Shown: positions 15,545 through 24,383 of the stretch, piece after piece
How the letters are laid out: each line of letters begins with the position of its first letter
How positions within the stretch are numbered: the first letter of the stretch is position 1
Assembly (NCBI GenBank): GCA_009783855.1
Contig: WRCO01000006.1
Location: 1 to 47,219 of the forward strand
Length of the DNA: 47,219 bases
Direction of reading: 5' to 3'
DNA from: Alphaproteobacteria bacterium
GTDB taxonomy: Bacteria; Pseudomonadota; Alphaproteobacteria; Rs-D84
Translations under genes and position numbers: made by a program
The notes under the pieces: generated by a model
Told to the model about the DNA's origin: nothing
What the model saw: only the letters and a program-made list of their open reading frames with translations
Databases searched by the model: none

Positions 15545-18500
15545 TTGAAAAAAGCAATCCTTTTGTTCGTGGTTGTTGTCGGCTTTGTTGCCGGCGGTTC
15601 GACGTCCGCTTATGCTTGTGTTAATAATTCCGATTGTGGGCAATTCCAAATTTGTGATCGCGGTTGTTGTGCGGTCGGCAGCCAATGCGGCTGTGCCGCA
15701 GGCCAACACCCTTCCATGCTAATGCAGGATTGTCGCCACCCCTTATCATGTAGTCTTTGCCCTGCCAGACCTGCCAATACATCGTGGTCCAATCCCGGAT
15801 GCAATTGCAATTGGCACTGTAATCCCGGATTCGTGTTGGATCCGTTCGGGATGGGATGCGTCGCGGCGGGATGTCCCGCGAACCAATATATGTCGGGCGG
15901 ACGTTGTGAGAACTGTCCCGCCGGATATACAAGCGCCGCCGGCTCTACCCAATTAAGTGAGTGCAGGATAAGCTGTGCCGCGGGAACGCGTGTTACGACC
16001 GCATTAGGTCAATGCGTCGGCATACCCGCAAACAGCGGCGTATACAGTATCGCGCACACGGTCAACGCCGGGAACGTATCGGGCAGTTGCCGCCAGACAG
16101 GAGCAAATTGCCATGTGATGAATTGTCCCGATGGCTATCCGAACACGCCCGCGAATGCCAGTGCGGCATCGTCGTGTTTTGTAACCTGTTCCGCGAATAC
16201 CCGCGTTGCGTCATCCGGCGCCGCGTGCACCGCATGTCCGGCGAACCACACCCTTGCACAGCATAATGTCAATTTCGGCTCCACATCCGCCGCATGCGTC
16301 ATGCAAAGCTGTTCGGCCAATTGGTACTTGTTAAATGGTGAATGCACGTATTGTCCCGATGGATTTACAAGCCCCGCCGGATCGGTTGGACTTACCAGTT
16401 GTACCAGACCATGTAACACGAACGACGTCACGGGTTCATCATCGGTGACCGGAACGCTTACATGCACAGCGCAGATAAGTCGCAGTTGTAGCGCGACCAG
16501 CGGGACATGCACCGCGACAGGTTGCGTTTCCGGCCGATTCCTTTCCGGCGGCGCATGTCCCGTGTGTCAATGCGATACAAGCCAGCTCTGTACACTAAAC
16601 TGTACTCAGCAACCTTGTCCTGCGAACGCGACTTGCACTCATGGCTCTCAAACCGGCAACGGCATCCGGACCCGCCAGAACACATGTTCCGGCGGTGCGA
16701 CAAGCAATTGCCCGGCATGGGGCGATTGTACCGGCACGCCGCCGCAATGTTCCATCACCATAACCTGTAACGCCGGCCGCTTTTGGAACGGCACAAGTTG
16801 CGAGGCGTGTCCGTCCGGATTTCCGAACTCTGTCGCCGGCGCAACCGCGCGGACACAATGCTTCAGCAATACGAAATCCCGCGCATGGACCGGAAGCCAG
16901 ACGGAATCCGCCCGCCCGGTTGGCGCGGCTTCGTGCTCCGCCGGAACCTGTTCGCATCCGGCGTGCGATTACGTTGCTTATTCCAATTCCGCCGGTACCG
17001 GCGACGGAACCGTACGAAGCGGATGCTCTACCAATAATGCCAATTGCGCCAGGCCATTCACGTCGTGTGTTTGCAACGCGAACTGGTATGCTGTTGCCGG
17101 ACCCACTTGGTGCACCGGCTGTCCGTCAACTCATCCGTCGTCTGCACAAGGAAGCACCGCGCAGAGTCAATGCTTCACGTCATGCTCTGTCGCGTGTTCT
17201 TGTCCGGCTTGGAACTCCTCGAATTGTCCGGCGGGAAGTTCTTGTACCTGTAACACCACTTCTAATCCCGCGTCGGGTCAGCGGTTCCATCCGAATACAT
17301 CCGGATGCAGCGTCGCCGCGAATACTTGCAATACATCTACGGCCGCTTGCGCGCCCGGCACAAATGCCGCCGCAGGCGTCGCGAACTGTACCAATTGTTC
17401 CGCCGGCGCGACCGATTGCGGGTGCGGCGCGAACGGCGAAGCGAACGGAAGCGGCGGATGCCGCGCACGTGCGAATTCGTTCGGAAGCGGCACAAGCTTC
17501 CAGGCATGTCCGTCCGGATTCCCGAACTCTGTTGCCGGCGCCACGGCGATAACAAGCTGTTTCAGTAATACCAAATCCCGCGCATGGACCGGGTCGCAGA
17601 CGGCGTGCAGTCTTACCTCGTGCTCTGCGAATCAATATTCGACCGGGTGCGCCGCGTGTTCCATTGCCGCGTGTAATTATGTTGCCTATTCAAATTCTGC
17701 GGGAACCGGCGACGGTACCGTGCGAAGCGGATGTTCGACCAATAACGCCGCGTGTCAGCAGACAACGAACTGTACCGGTTGTCCGTCAAGTCACCCAAGT
17801 TCTTCTGCCGGAAGCACCGCGCAGAGTCAATGCTGGGCCGCGTGCACCACCGCGTGTTCTTGTCCGGCTTGGAATACAACGAACTGTACCAATTGCAATT
17901 CATGCGCGTGCAACACCGGCTCTAACCCCGCATCGGGTCAGCGGTTCCATCCGAATACATCCGGGTGCAGCGCCGCCGCAAATACTTGCGGCGTGACATT
18001 AACGCCGTGCAGCGCGGGACAAGTTTCCGCCGCAGGAACCGCAGCGTGCAGCAATGTCGCCGCGGGCGGCACGACTACTTGCGGATGCGGCGCGAACGGC
18101 GAAGCGAACGGAAGCGGCGGATGCCGCGCGCGCGCGGGTTCGTTCGGAAGCGGCACAAGCTTCCAATCATGCCCGTCAACCCATCCGAATTCACCCGCCG
18201 GAACCACCGCGCAAAGCGGATGCTTCAGCAATACTTTATCGCGCGCATGGACCGGGTCGCAGACCGCGTGTTCGGGGCCCACGGGCTCTGTGTCGCATAC
18301 TTGCAACAGCTGTTCGAATCCGGCATGTAATTTTACAGAATTCCACGGCGGTGCGCATCGCGACGGATGTTCAAGCAACAGTGCCGCGTGCCAGCAGACT
18401 TTGAACACATTCGTATGCTCTGCCAATCGTTTTCAAAGCGGAAACAGCTGTGCCGGATGTCCGACCGGGCACCCGAATTCCGCCCAGGGAAGCACCGCGC

Positions 18501-21500
18501 AGAGCCAATGTTTCAGCAATACATTGTCAAGACCATGGACCGGGTCGCAGACCGCGTGTTCGGGCCCCGCGAACAGCGCTTCGCGAACTTGCAATTCTTG
18601 TTCCAATCCTGCGTGTAATTTTACGGAATGGCAAAACGGTACTCATCGCGACGGATGTTCAAGCAACAGTGCCGCGTGCCAACAAACAGTCGCAACATTC
18701 GTGTGCAGCGCGAACTTTTTCGCAAGCGGAAGCAGTTGCACCGCCTGTCCGTCAAGCCATCCGACGTCCGCACAGGGAAGCACCGCGCAAAGCCAGTGTA
18801 CCGCATCTTGCGCCGCGGCCGCGACCGGAACCAACGGAACCATAACCCGCGTTGCGGCGAATGTAAATCACCCGACGACTTGTACTTATACAAAGACGTG
18901 CAATAATGGGTTCCACAGCACGGCGCACGGCGTGACCGACGGAACGAATTCATTAAATTGCGCGTCGTGTACGAATACTGCGGACAATGCCGCGACGCGT
19001 ACTTGGAACAGCGGCTCGACAAGTGCGACCGGATGCACCAAAACCATCACGTGTCCCGCGGGACGCCAGGTAAGCGGAACCCAAGGAACCGCAACGGTGA
19101 CTTGCGCGGCGTGCAGCGCAGGCACGCAATGCGGATGCCCGGCCGGTCAGGAAGCAAACGGTACCGGCGGCTGTCGAAACTGTACGGCCGGAGCTGCGTG
19201 CGGATGCGGCACGAACGCCGCCGCGAATGGAAGCGGCGGATGCCGATGCAATGCCAACTTTTCTGGTAACGGAACGACATGTACCGCGTGTCCGTCAAGT
19301 CATCCGAATTCACCCGCCGGAAGCACGGCGCAGAGCCAATGTTTCAGCAATACATTATCGCGCCCATGGACCGGGTCGCAGACCGCGTGCAATATGTCGT
19401 GTCCTTCGGGTCAATTTGCGACCGGATGCGCCGCGTGTTCTCATGCCGCGTGTAATTATACGGAATTCCACGGCGGCGCGCATCGCGACGGATGTTCAAG
19501 CAATAACGCCGCGTGTACGCAGACAACCACATGCAGTCCGTGCAATTGTACCACAAGTCAGAATTGCACATTTGCCTGTACGCCGCAAACCTGTCCTGCG
19601 AACGCGACTTGCACTCATGGCACCAACACTTGTTCCGGCACACAGGCGCGCGCCAATACCTGTTCCGGCGGCGCGACAAGCAATTGCCCGAACTGGGGCG
19701 CTTGCACCGGCACCGCGTGCAGTTGCACCATAAACATCACTTGCAACGCCGGAAGATTCTGGAACGGCACAAGTTGCGAAGCTTGCCCGACCGCTTTTCC
19801 GAATTCCGTCGCCGGCGCAACCGCGCGGACACAATGCTTCAGCAATACTTTATCGCGTCCGTGGACGGGAACTCAGACCACGTGCGCCACAAACACTTGT
19901 ACGTCGGGCAATTTCCACAACGGTTGCAACAGCTGTTCGAATCCGGCCTGTAATTACACTGCGTTTTCCAATTCCGCCGGCACGGGCGAGGGCGCATTGC
20001 GCGACGGATGTTCAAGCAACAGCGCGAACTGTACGCAGATGCCGATTTGCTCCGCATGCGGTTGTACCACAAGTCAGCCATGCAGCCGCGACGGCTTTGT
20101 TCAGAATTCCAGTACCCAGGCGCGCGCCAATACCTGTTCCGGCGGCGCGACAAGCAATTGCCCAAACTGGGGCGCTTGTACGGGCGGCACGCCGTGCAAC
20201 TGTACCACAAGTCAGGTCTGTACGCCGACCGGTTGTACCGTTGCCAACGGCACCTGTACATGGAACGCCAATTGCGGCACACAGACGCGCGCGAATACTT
20301 GCACGACCGGACCGACCGCCGGATGTCCGGCTTTTGGCGCATGCTCCAGCACGGGCTGTGGCAGGACGATTACTTGCAGTGCCGGATTCTATCAAAGCGG
20401 TGACGCCTGTGTCGCATGTCCGTCCGGTTCGACCAGTTCCGCGGGTTCTACCGCTATAACGCAATGCTTCCGCGCTTGCAGTCGCGACGGCTTTGTTCAG
20501 GATTCCAGTACACAAAACTGTTCCTCTGGGTCTGGCAGCACTTGCAACACATGGGGAACATGCACTGGCGGTACTGCGTGCAGCTGTACGACAAACCAAA
20601 CTTGCGATGCGGGTAATTGCGGCGCCGGTCAATGGAGAAGTTCCAATGCAGGAACGCAGACACGCGCGAACACTTGTACCACGGGTCCGACCACCGGATG
20701 CCCGGCTTTTGGTACATGTAATCCGACGGCTTCCTGTCAATCATGCGGATGCAGTACAAGTCAGGCTTGCAGTATTTCCGGCTTTGTTCAGAATTCCAGC
20801 ACGCAGTCGCGAACGGATGCATGCAACCCTACAACCGGGGCTTGTACAGGGGCATGGGGTGCTTGTACGGGCGGCACGCCGTGCAACTGTACCACAAGTC
20901 AGAATTGCACATTTGCCTGTACGCCGCAAACCTGTCCTGCGAACGCGACTTGCACTCATGGCACCAACACTTGTTCCGGCACACAGACGCGCGCGAATAC
21001 TTGCACGACCGGCGCGACTACCGGGTGTCCTTCTTTTGGCGCTTGCACCGGCACCGCGTGCAGTTGCACCATAAACATCACTTGCAACGCCGGGTTTTAC
21101 TTAAATGGCGGTGCCTGTGTCGCGTGTCCGTCAAGTCATCCGAACTCTGTCGCGGGGGCAACCGCGCAAAGCCAGTGTTTCAGTAATACATTATCGCGTC
21201 CGTGGACCGGAAGCCAAGTAAACGGCACGCCGCCCGCGAATTCAACTTGCACCACATGGGGAACTTGTTCCCTTGGCGCGTGCAATTATACGGAATTCCA
21301 TGGCGGCGCGCATCGTGACGGATGTACCACCAACAGCGCGAACTGTACACGTCCGTGCAACGGGTTCAGTTGTAACGCCGCCTTTTTCGCAAACGGGTCG
21401 GCGTGCACGGCATGTCCGACCGCTTTCCCGAATTCCGTCGCCGGCGCAACCGCCCGGACACAATGCTTCAGCAATACATTATCGCGTCCATGGACGGGAA

Positions 21501-23800
21501 CACAGACGCCGTGTTCGGGGCCCGCGAACAGCGCGTCGCACACGTGCAACAGTTGTTCAAATCCGGCATGCAATTATACTGCGTTCTCTAATTCCGCCGG
21601 CACGGGCGAGGGCACGTTACGCGATGGATGCGCAACCAACAATGCCGCATGTACCCAGACGGTCGGGCCGTTTACATGTAATGCCAACTTTTTCGCAAGC
21701 GGGTCGTCGTGTACGGCATGTCCGACCGCATATCCGAATTCCGCCCAGGGTTCGACCGCCCGGACACAGTGTTTCAGCAATACATTGTCAAGACCATGGA
21801 CGGGCACGCAGACACCGTGCGTTGCGCCCGCGGGCGCCGCGTCGCATACGTGCAACACGTGTTCAAATCCGGCGTGTAGTTTCACGGTATTTTCCAATGC
21901 GGCGGGTGACGGCGACGGAACGCATCGCGACGGATGTTCGACCAACAATGCCGCGTGCCAGCAGACTTTGAATAATTTCTCGTGCGGCGCCGGGTCTTTC
22001 GCGGATGGCTCTTCCTGTACGACATGCCCGGCCAATTATCCGAATTCTGCCTCCGGCGCAACCGCACGAACACAATGCTTCAGCAATACTTTATCGCGCG
22101 CATGGACCGGGTCGCAGACCGCGTGTTCGGGCCCCGCGAACAGCGCTTCGCACGTGTGCGGCGCCTGTTCGAATCCTGCGTGTAATTATACGGTGTTCTC
22201 CAATGCGGCGGGCAACGGCGACGGAACGCATCGCGACGGATGCGCAACGAATGCCGCCGCTTGCACACAGCCGGTTAATTCTTTTATATGCAGTGCGAAT
22301 TTCTTTGCCAACGGCGCGGCGTGCACGGCATGTCCGACTGGGTTTCCGAATTCTGTTGCCGGCGCCACGGCGCGGACACAATGCTTCAGCAATACATTAT
22401 CGCGTCCATGGACGGGAACACAGACGCCGTGTTCGGGACCCGCGAACAGCGCTTCGCGAACTTGCAATTCATGCTCTCGTTCGGCGTGTAATTATACTGC
22501 GTTCTCTAATTCCGCCGGTACGGGCGAGGGCACGTTACGCGATGGATGCGCAACCAACAATGCCGCATGTACCCAGACGGTCGGACCGTTTACATGTAAT
22601 GCGAATTTCTATGTGAATGGCGCCGCGTGTACGGCATGTCCGTGGAATTCCACGACGGCACAGGGCAATGTTTCGGCGAATTGCGCATGTACGGCGAATT
22701 TTCCGATTGCGGGCGGAACGCTTGCGCTTACCACCGCGAACCAGACTGTTGTCGCGGGTGGAACATGTTTATATCGGCGGACTTGCAACAATGGCAATTG
22801 GCACGCAAGCCATGGCGCGACGAATCTTTCCGCTGCGAATTCATCGACACAGACCACGATGACGGCGGCGTGTGCGGTATGCGACAACCCGCGGCCGGCC
22901 GGCGTTAATTATAGCGGCGCTGCGACGGCCAACCTTTGCCCATGGGCCGCAGTTGTGCCAGAGGGCCAGTTCCTGCGCGTCAGCGATATGACGTTCCAGC
23001 TGTGCCGGTCTGGAGAATCTTGTCCCGGCGGCGCGCTGATAAGCCACGTCACCACCGCAGACACCGGGTACGAGGCATGTCCGTCCGGCACATACCAGTC
23101 CGGAACCGGTGAATCGACGTGTACTTTGTGTCCTTCTGGATTTGACAGCCCGGAAGGTTCCGAAGCGTTGACAGATTGCGCCCGCCCATGCGTCAACGCC
23201 GATGTCCAGTGGGCAAGCGCGGTGACAGGCACGATTTCATGCACGGCGGCAACCGGTACGAATTGCACCGCGACGACAAATACGTGCGTTGCGACCGGCT
23301 GTGTTGACGGCTATAACTTTGAAGGCGGCGTATGCGTGGCGGCAATGTGTGACCCGGGGTATTATATGGAAGGCGGGTTTTGTACCCCATGTTTGGCCGG
23401 AACGTTTAAGTCTGAATCAAGCGACCATGCGTGCACGCCATGCAATGACGGTCAGTGGTCCGGTCTTGGCGCCGAACATTGCACCGCATGCACCAACGCG
23501 CCGACACACGGCCATTACACCGGCGCCGGAACAAACAATAATTGTCCATGGGAATGCGACAACGGATTTGTATACGTGCTTGGCAATTGCGTGTCTATAT
23601 GCGACGGGGTTACGGTTTTGCGGGTCGGCGACCTTGCCGCGCCGCTTACCGCCGAAAGGCATACATCGCCAAGTCTTGCCGTAAGAATCAACGATAATAA
23701 GGTTTGCTATACGCCGCTTGTCGACGGACAGGCTTCCGGCGCGCTTAATGTCCGGTTGCCCGGAAACCAGGTTTTCCACGCACCCGTCCGCGCGCAATAA
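15545..23800 (+). CDS. giant secreted cysteine-rich repeat protein (about 2751 aa)
   Basis: A signal peptide (1-24, cut after SAYA) is followed by about 2700 residues of Cys/Asn/Ser/Thr/Gly-rich repeats with roughly one Cys in ten, so it should be exported and disulfide-bonded. Two module types alternate. One, about 100 residues, has 11 copies starting CFSNT(L/K)SR(P/A)WTG and including DGC(S/A)(T/S)NxAxC. The other is shorter and resembles thrombospondin-like units (CSGGATSNCPNWGACTG). Each boundary has a TNFR/GCC-like ACP(S/T)..PNS motif. The tail carries TSPSLAVR, shared with the 43114 product. Start: a TTG at 15545 with GGAG seven bases upstream is preferred over GTG 15539, which is too close to the Shine-Dalgarno. 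No membrane anchor is visible. Adhesin or coat are guesses. Confidence 0.88.
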   Translation: MKKAILLFVVVVGFVAGGSTSAYACVNNSDCGQFQICDRGCCAVGSQCGCAAGQHPSMLMQDCRHPLSCSLCPARPANTSWSNPGCNCNWHCNPGFVLDPFGMGCVAAGCPANQYMSGGRCENCPAGYTSAAGSTQLSECRISCAAGTRVTTALGQCVGIPANSGVYSIAHTVNAGNVSGSCRQTGANCHVMNCPDGYPNTPANASAASSCFVTCSANTRVASSGAACTACPANHTLAQHNVNFGSTSAACVMQSCSANWYLLNGECTYCPDGFTSPAGSVGLTSCTRPCNTNDVTGSSSVTGTLTCTAQISRSCSATSGTCTATGCVSGRFLSGGACPVCQCDTSQLCTLNCTQQPCPANATCTHGSQTGNGIRTRQNTCSGGATSNCPAWGDCTGTPPQCSITITCNAGRFWNGTSCEACPSGFPNSVAGATARTQCFSNTKSRAWTGSQTESARPVGAASCSAGTCSHPACDYVAYSNSAGTGDGTVRSGCSTNNANCARPFTSCVCNANWYAVAGPTWCTGCPSTHPSSAQGSTAQSQCFTSCSVACSCPAWNSSNCPAGSSCTCNTTSNPASGQRFHPNTSGCSVAANTCNTSTAACAPGTNAAAGVANCTNCSAGATDCGCGANGEANGSGGCRARANSFGSGTSFQACPSGFPNSVAGATAITSCFSNTKSRAWTGSQTACSLTSCSANQYSTGCAACSIAACNYVAYSNSAGTGDGTVRSGCSTNNAACQQTTNCTGCPSSHPSSSAGSTAQSQCWAACTTACSCPAWNTTNCTNCNSCACNTGSNPASGQRFHPNTSGCSAAANTCGVTLTPCSAGQVSAAGTAACSNVAAGGTTTCGCGANGEANGSGGCRARAGSFGSGTSFQSCPSTHPNSPAGTTAQSGCFSNTLSRAWTGSQTACSGPTGSVSHTCNSCSNPACNFTEFHGGAHRDGCSSNSAACQQTLNTFVCSANRFQSGNSCAGCPTGHPNSAQGSTAQSQCFSNTLSRPWTGSQTACSGPANSASRTCNSCSNPACNFTEWQNGTHRDGCSSNSAACQQTVATFVCSANFFASGSSCTACPSSHPTSAQGSTAQSQCTASCAAAATGTNGTITRVAANVNHPTTCTYTKTCNNGFHSTAHGVTDGTNSLNCASCTNTADNAATRTWNSGSTSATGCTKTITCPAGRQVSGTQGTATVTCAACSAGTQCGCPAGQEANGTGGCRNCTAGAACGCGTNAAANGSGGCRCNANFSGNGTTCTACPSSHPNSPAGSTAQSQCFSNTLSRPWTGSQTACNMSCPSGQFATGCAACSHAACNYTEFHGGAHRDGCSSNNAACTQTTTCSPCNCTTSQNCTFACTPQTCPANATCTHGTNTCSGTQARANTCSGGATSNCPNWGACTGTACSCTINITCNAGRFWNGTSCEACPTAFPNSVAGATARTQCFSNTLSRPWTGTQTTCATNTCTSGNFHNGCNSCSNPACNYTAFSNSAGTGEGALRDGCSSNSANCTQMPICSACGCTTSQPCSRDGFVQNSSTQARANTCSGGATSNCPNWGACTGGTPCNCTTSQVCTPTGCTVANGTCTWNANCGTQTRANTCTTGPTAGCPAFGACSSTGCGRTITCSAGFYQSGDACVACPSGSTSSAGSTAITQCFRACSRDGFVQDSSTQNCSSGSGSTCNTWGTCTGGTACSCTTNQTCDAGNCGAGQWRSSNAGTQTRANTCTTGPTTGCPAFGTCNPTASCQSCGCSTSQACSISGFVQNSSTQSRTDACNPTTGACTGAWGACTGGTPCNCTTSQNCTFACTPQTCPANATCTHGTNTCSGTQTRANTCTTGATTGCPSFGACTGTACSCTINITCNAGFYLNGGACVACPSSHPNSVAGATAQSQCFSNTLSRPWTGSQVNGTPPANSTCTTWGTCSLGACNYTEFHGGAHRDGCTTNSANCTRPCNGFSCNAAFFANGSACTACPTAFPNSVAGATARTQCFSNTLSRPWTGTQTPCSGPANSASHTCNSCSNPACNYTAFSNSAGTGEGTLRDGCATNNAACTQTVGPFTCNANFFASGSSCTACPTAYPNSAQGSTARTQCFSNTLSRPWTGTQTPCVAPAGAASHTCNTCSNPACSFTVFSNAAGDGDGTHRDGCSTNNAACQQTLNNFSCGAGSFADGSSCTTCPANYPNSASGATARTQCFSNTLSRAWTGSQTACSGPANSASHVCGACSNPACNYTVFSNAAGNGDGTHRDGCATNAAACTQPVNSFICSANFFANGAACTACPTGFPNSVAGATARTQCFSNTLSRPWTGTQTPCSGPANSASRTCNSCSRSACNYTAFSNSAGTGEGTLRDGCATNNAACTQTVGPFTCNANFYVNGAACTACPWNSTTAQGNVSANCACTANFPIAGGTLALTTANQTVVAGGTCLYRRTCNNGNWHASHGATNLSAANSSTQTTMTAACAVCDNPRPAGVNYSGAATANLCPWAAVVPEGQFLRVSDMTFQLCRSGESCPGGALISHVTTADTGYEACPSGTYQSGTGESTCTLCPSGFDSPEGSEALTDCARPCVNADVQWASAVTGTISCTAATGTNCTATTNTCVATGCVDGYNFEGGVCVAAMCDPGYYMEGGFCTPCLAGTFKSESSDHACTPCNDGQWSGLGAEHCTACTNAPTHGHYTGAGTNNNCPWECDNGFVYVLGNCVSICDGVTVLRVGDLAAPLTAERHTSPSLAVRINDNKVCYTPLVDGQASGALNVRLPGNQVFHAPVRAQ
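19547..19645 (+). repeat. 99-bp exact repeat, copy 1
   Basis: Identical over 99 bases to 20888-20986, inside the giant gene. It encodes a CTTSQNCTFACTPQTCPANA-type module. Exact identity at DNA level points to recent duplication or gene conversion. Confidence 0.9.
20888..20986 (+). repeat. 99-bp exact repeat, copy 2
   Basis: Second copy of the 99-base block at 19547-19645, in the same orientation and frame. Confidence 0.9.
21176..22660 (+). repeat. tandem array of about 300-bp units in the giant gene
   Basis: Five consecutive CFSNTLSR units begin near 21176, 21463, 21772, 22077 and 22381, a period of about 287-309 bases (96-103 residues). Long stretches are shared between neighbours, so copy number could change by recombination without losing frame. 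Confidence 0.85.
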
Positions 23801-23819
23801 TTTAACAAGGGGTCAAGTC

Positions 23820-24383
23820 ATGAAGGTATTCGTAAACTGTATAACCGCGTTTCGTGTCGCACTGGCGTTCTTAATTATCCCGTGCTTTATATTCGAATTG
23901 TTCGGGATTGCGTTTTTCCTGTTCCTTGTCGCCGCGATTTCTGATTTCTTCGACGGATATCTCGCCCGCAAGTATAATGTGTCGACAAAGCTTGGCGCCG
24001 TCATGGACCATACCGCCGACAAGTTTCTTATCGCAATCGTATCGATATTGATTGCGATATTCTGGCCCGAATGGCCGGTGTCGGTTCCGATAATCCTTAT
24101 GATATGCCGCGATTTGTACGTATCGTCGTTGCGCGAATTCGCCGGCGCGCAGAAGATGGAATTACCGGTCGGCTTCGGAGGCAAGATAAAAACAGTCGCA
24201 CAGATGGTCGCGCTTGGCGGCCTGTTGCTTACCATATGGATAATTCCGTTCGCGGCCGAAGATGTTTCGTACGACCTTTGGACGGCAAGCGCCGTCGCGC
24301 TTTGGGTCGCATTGGGTTTCAGTCTTTTGTCCGCAGGCCTGTATACGAAGGGCTTTGTTAAAAAACTGTTGAAGTCAAAGTAA
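23820..24383 (+). CDS. pgsA: CDP-alcohol phosphatidyltransferase, PgsA-like
   Basis: Membrane enzyme most likely making phosphatidylglycerol-phosphate from CDP-diacylglycerol and glycerol-3-phosphate. The 187-residue product carries the complete family signature D45-G-x2-A-R-x8-G-x3-D-x3-D67 (DGYLARKYN, GAVMDHTAD) and about five membrane helices. Start at ATG 23820 with AAGGGG upstream, 19 bases after the giant gene. Its last 9 bases overlap the end of uvrC on the other strand. PgsA is preferred over phosphatidylserine or cardiolipin synthases on length, without proof. Confidence 0.87.
   Translation: MKVFVNCITAFRVALAFLIIPCFIFELFGIAFFLFLVAAISDFFDGYLARKYNVSTKLGAVMDHTADKFLIAIVSILIAIFWPEWPVSVPIILMICRDLYVSSLREFAGAQKMELPVGFGGKIKTVAQMVALGGLLLTIWIIPFAAEDVSYDLWTASAVALWVALGFSLLSAGLYTKGFVKKLLKSK

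Noticed and set aside
22687-23060. Break between two genes inside the giant ORF
   Set aside because: Module style changes after 22.68 kb but the frame stays open without a start signal, so it is kept as one protein.
15545-23800. CRISPR array or minisatellite
   Set aside because: The repeats are translated in one frame, are not separated by equal spacers and vary like protein modules.
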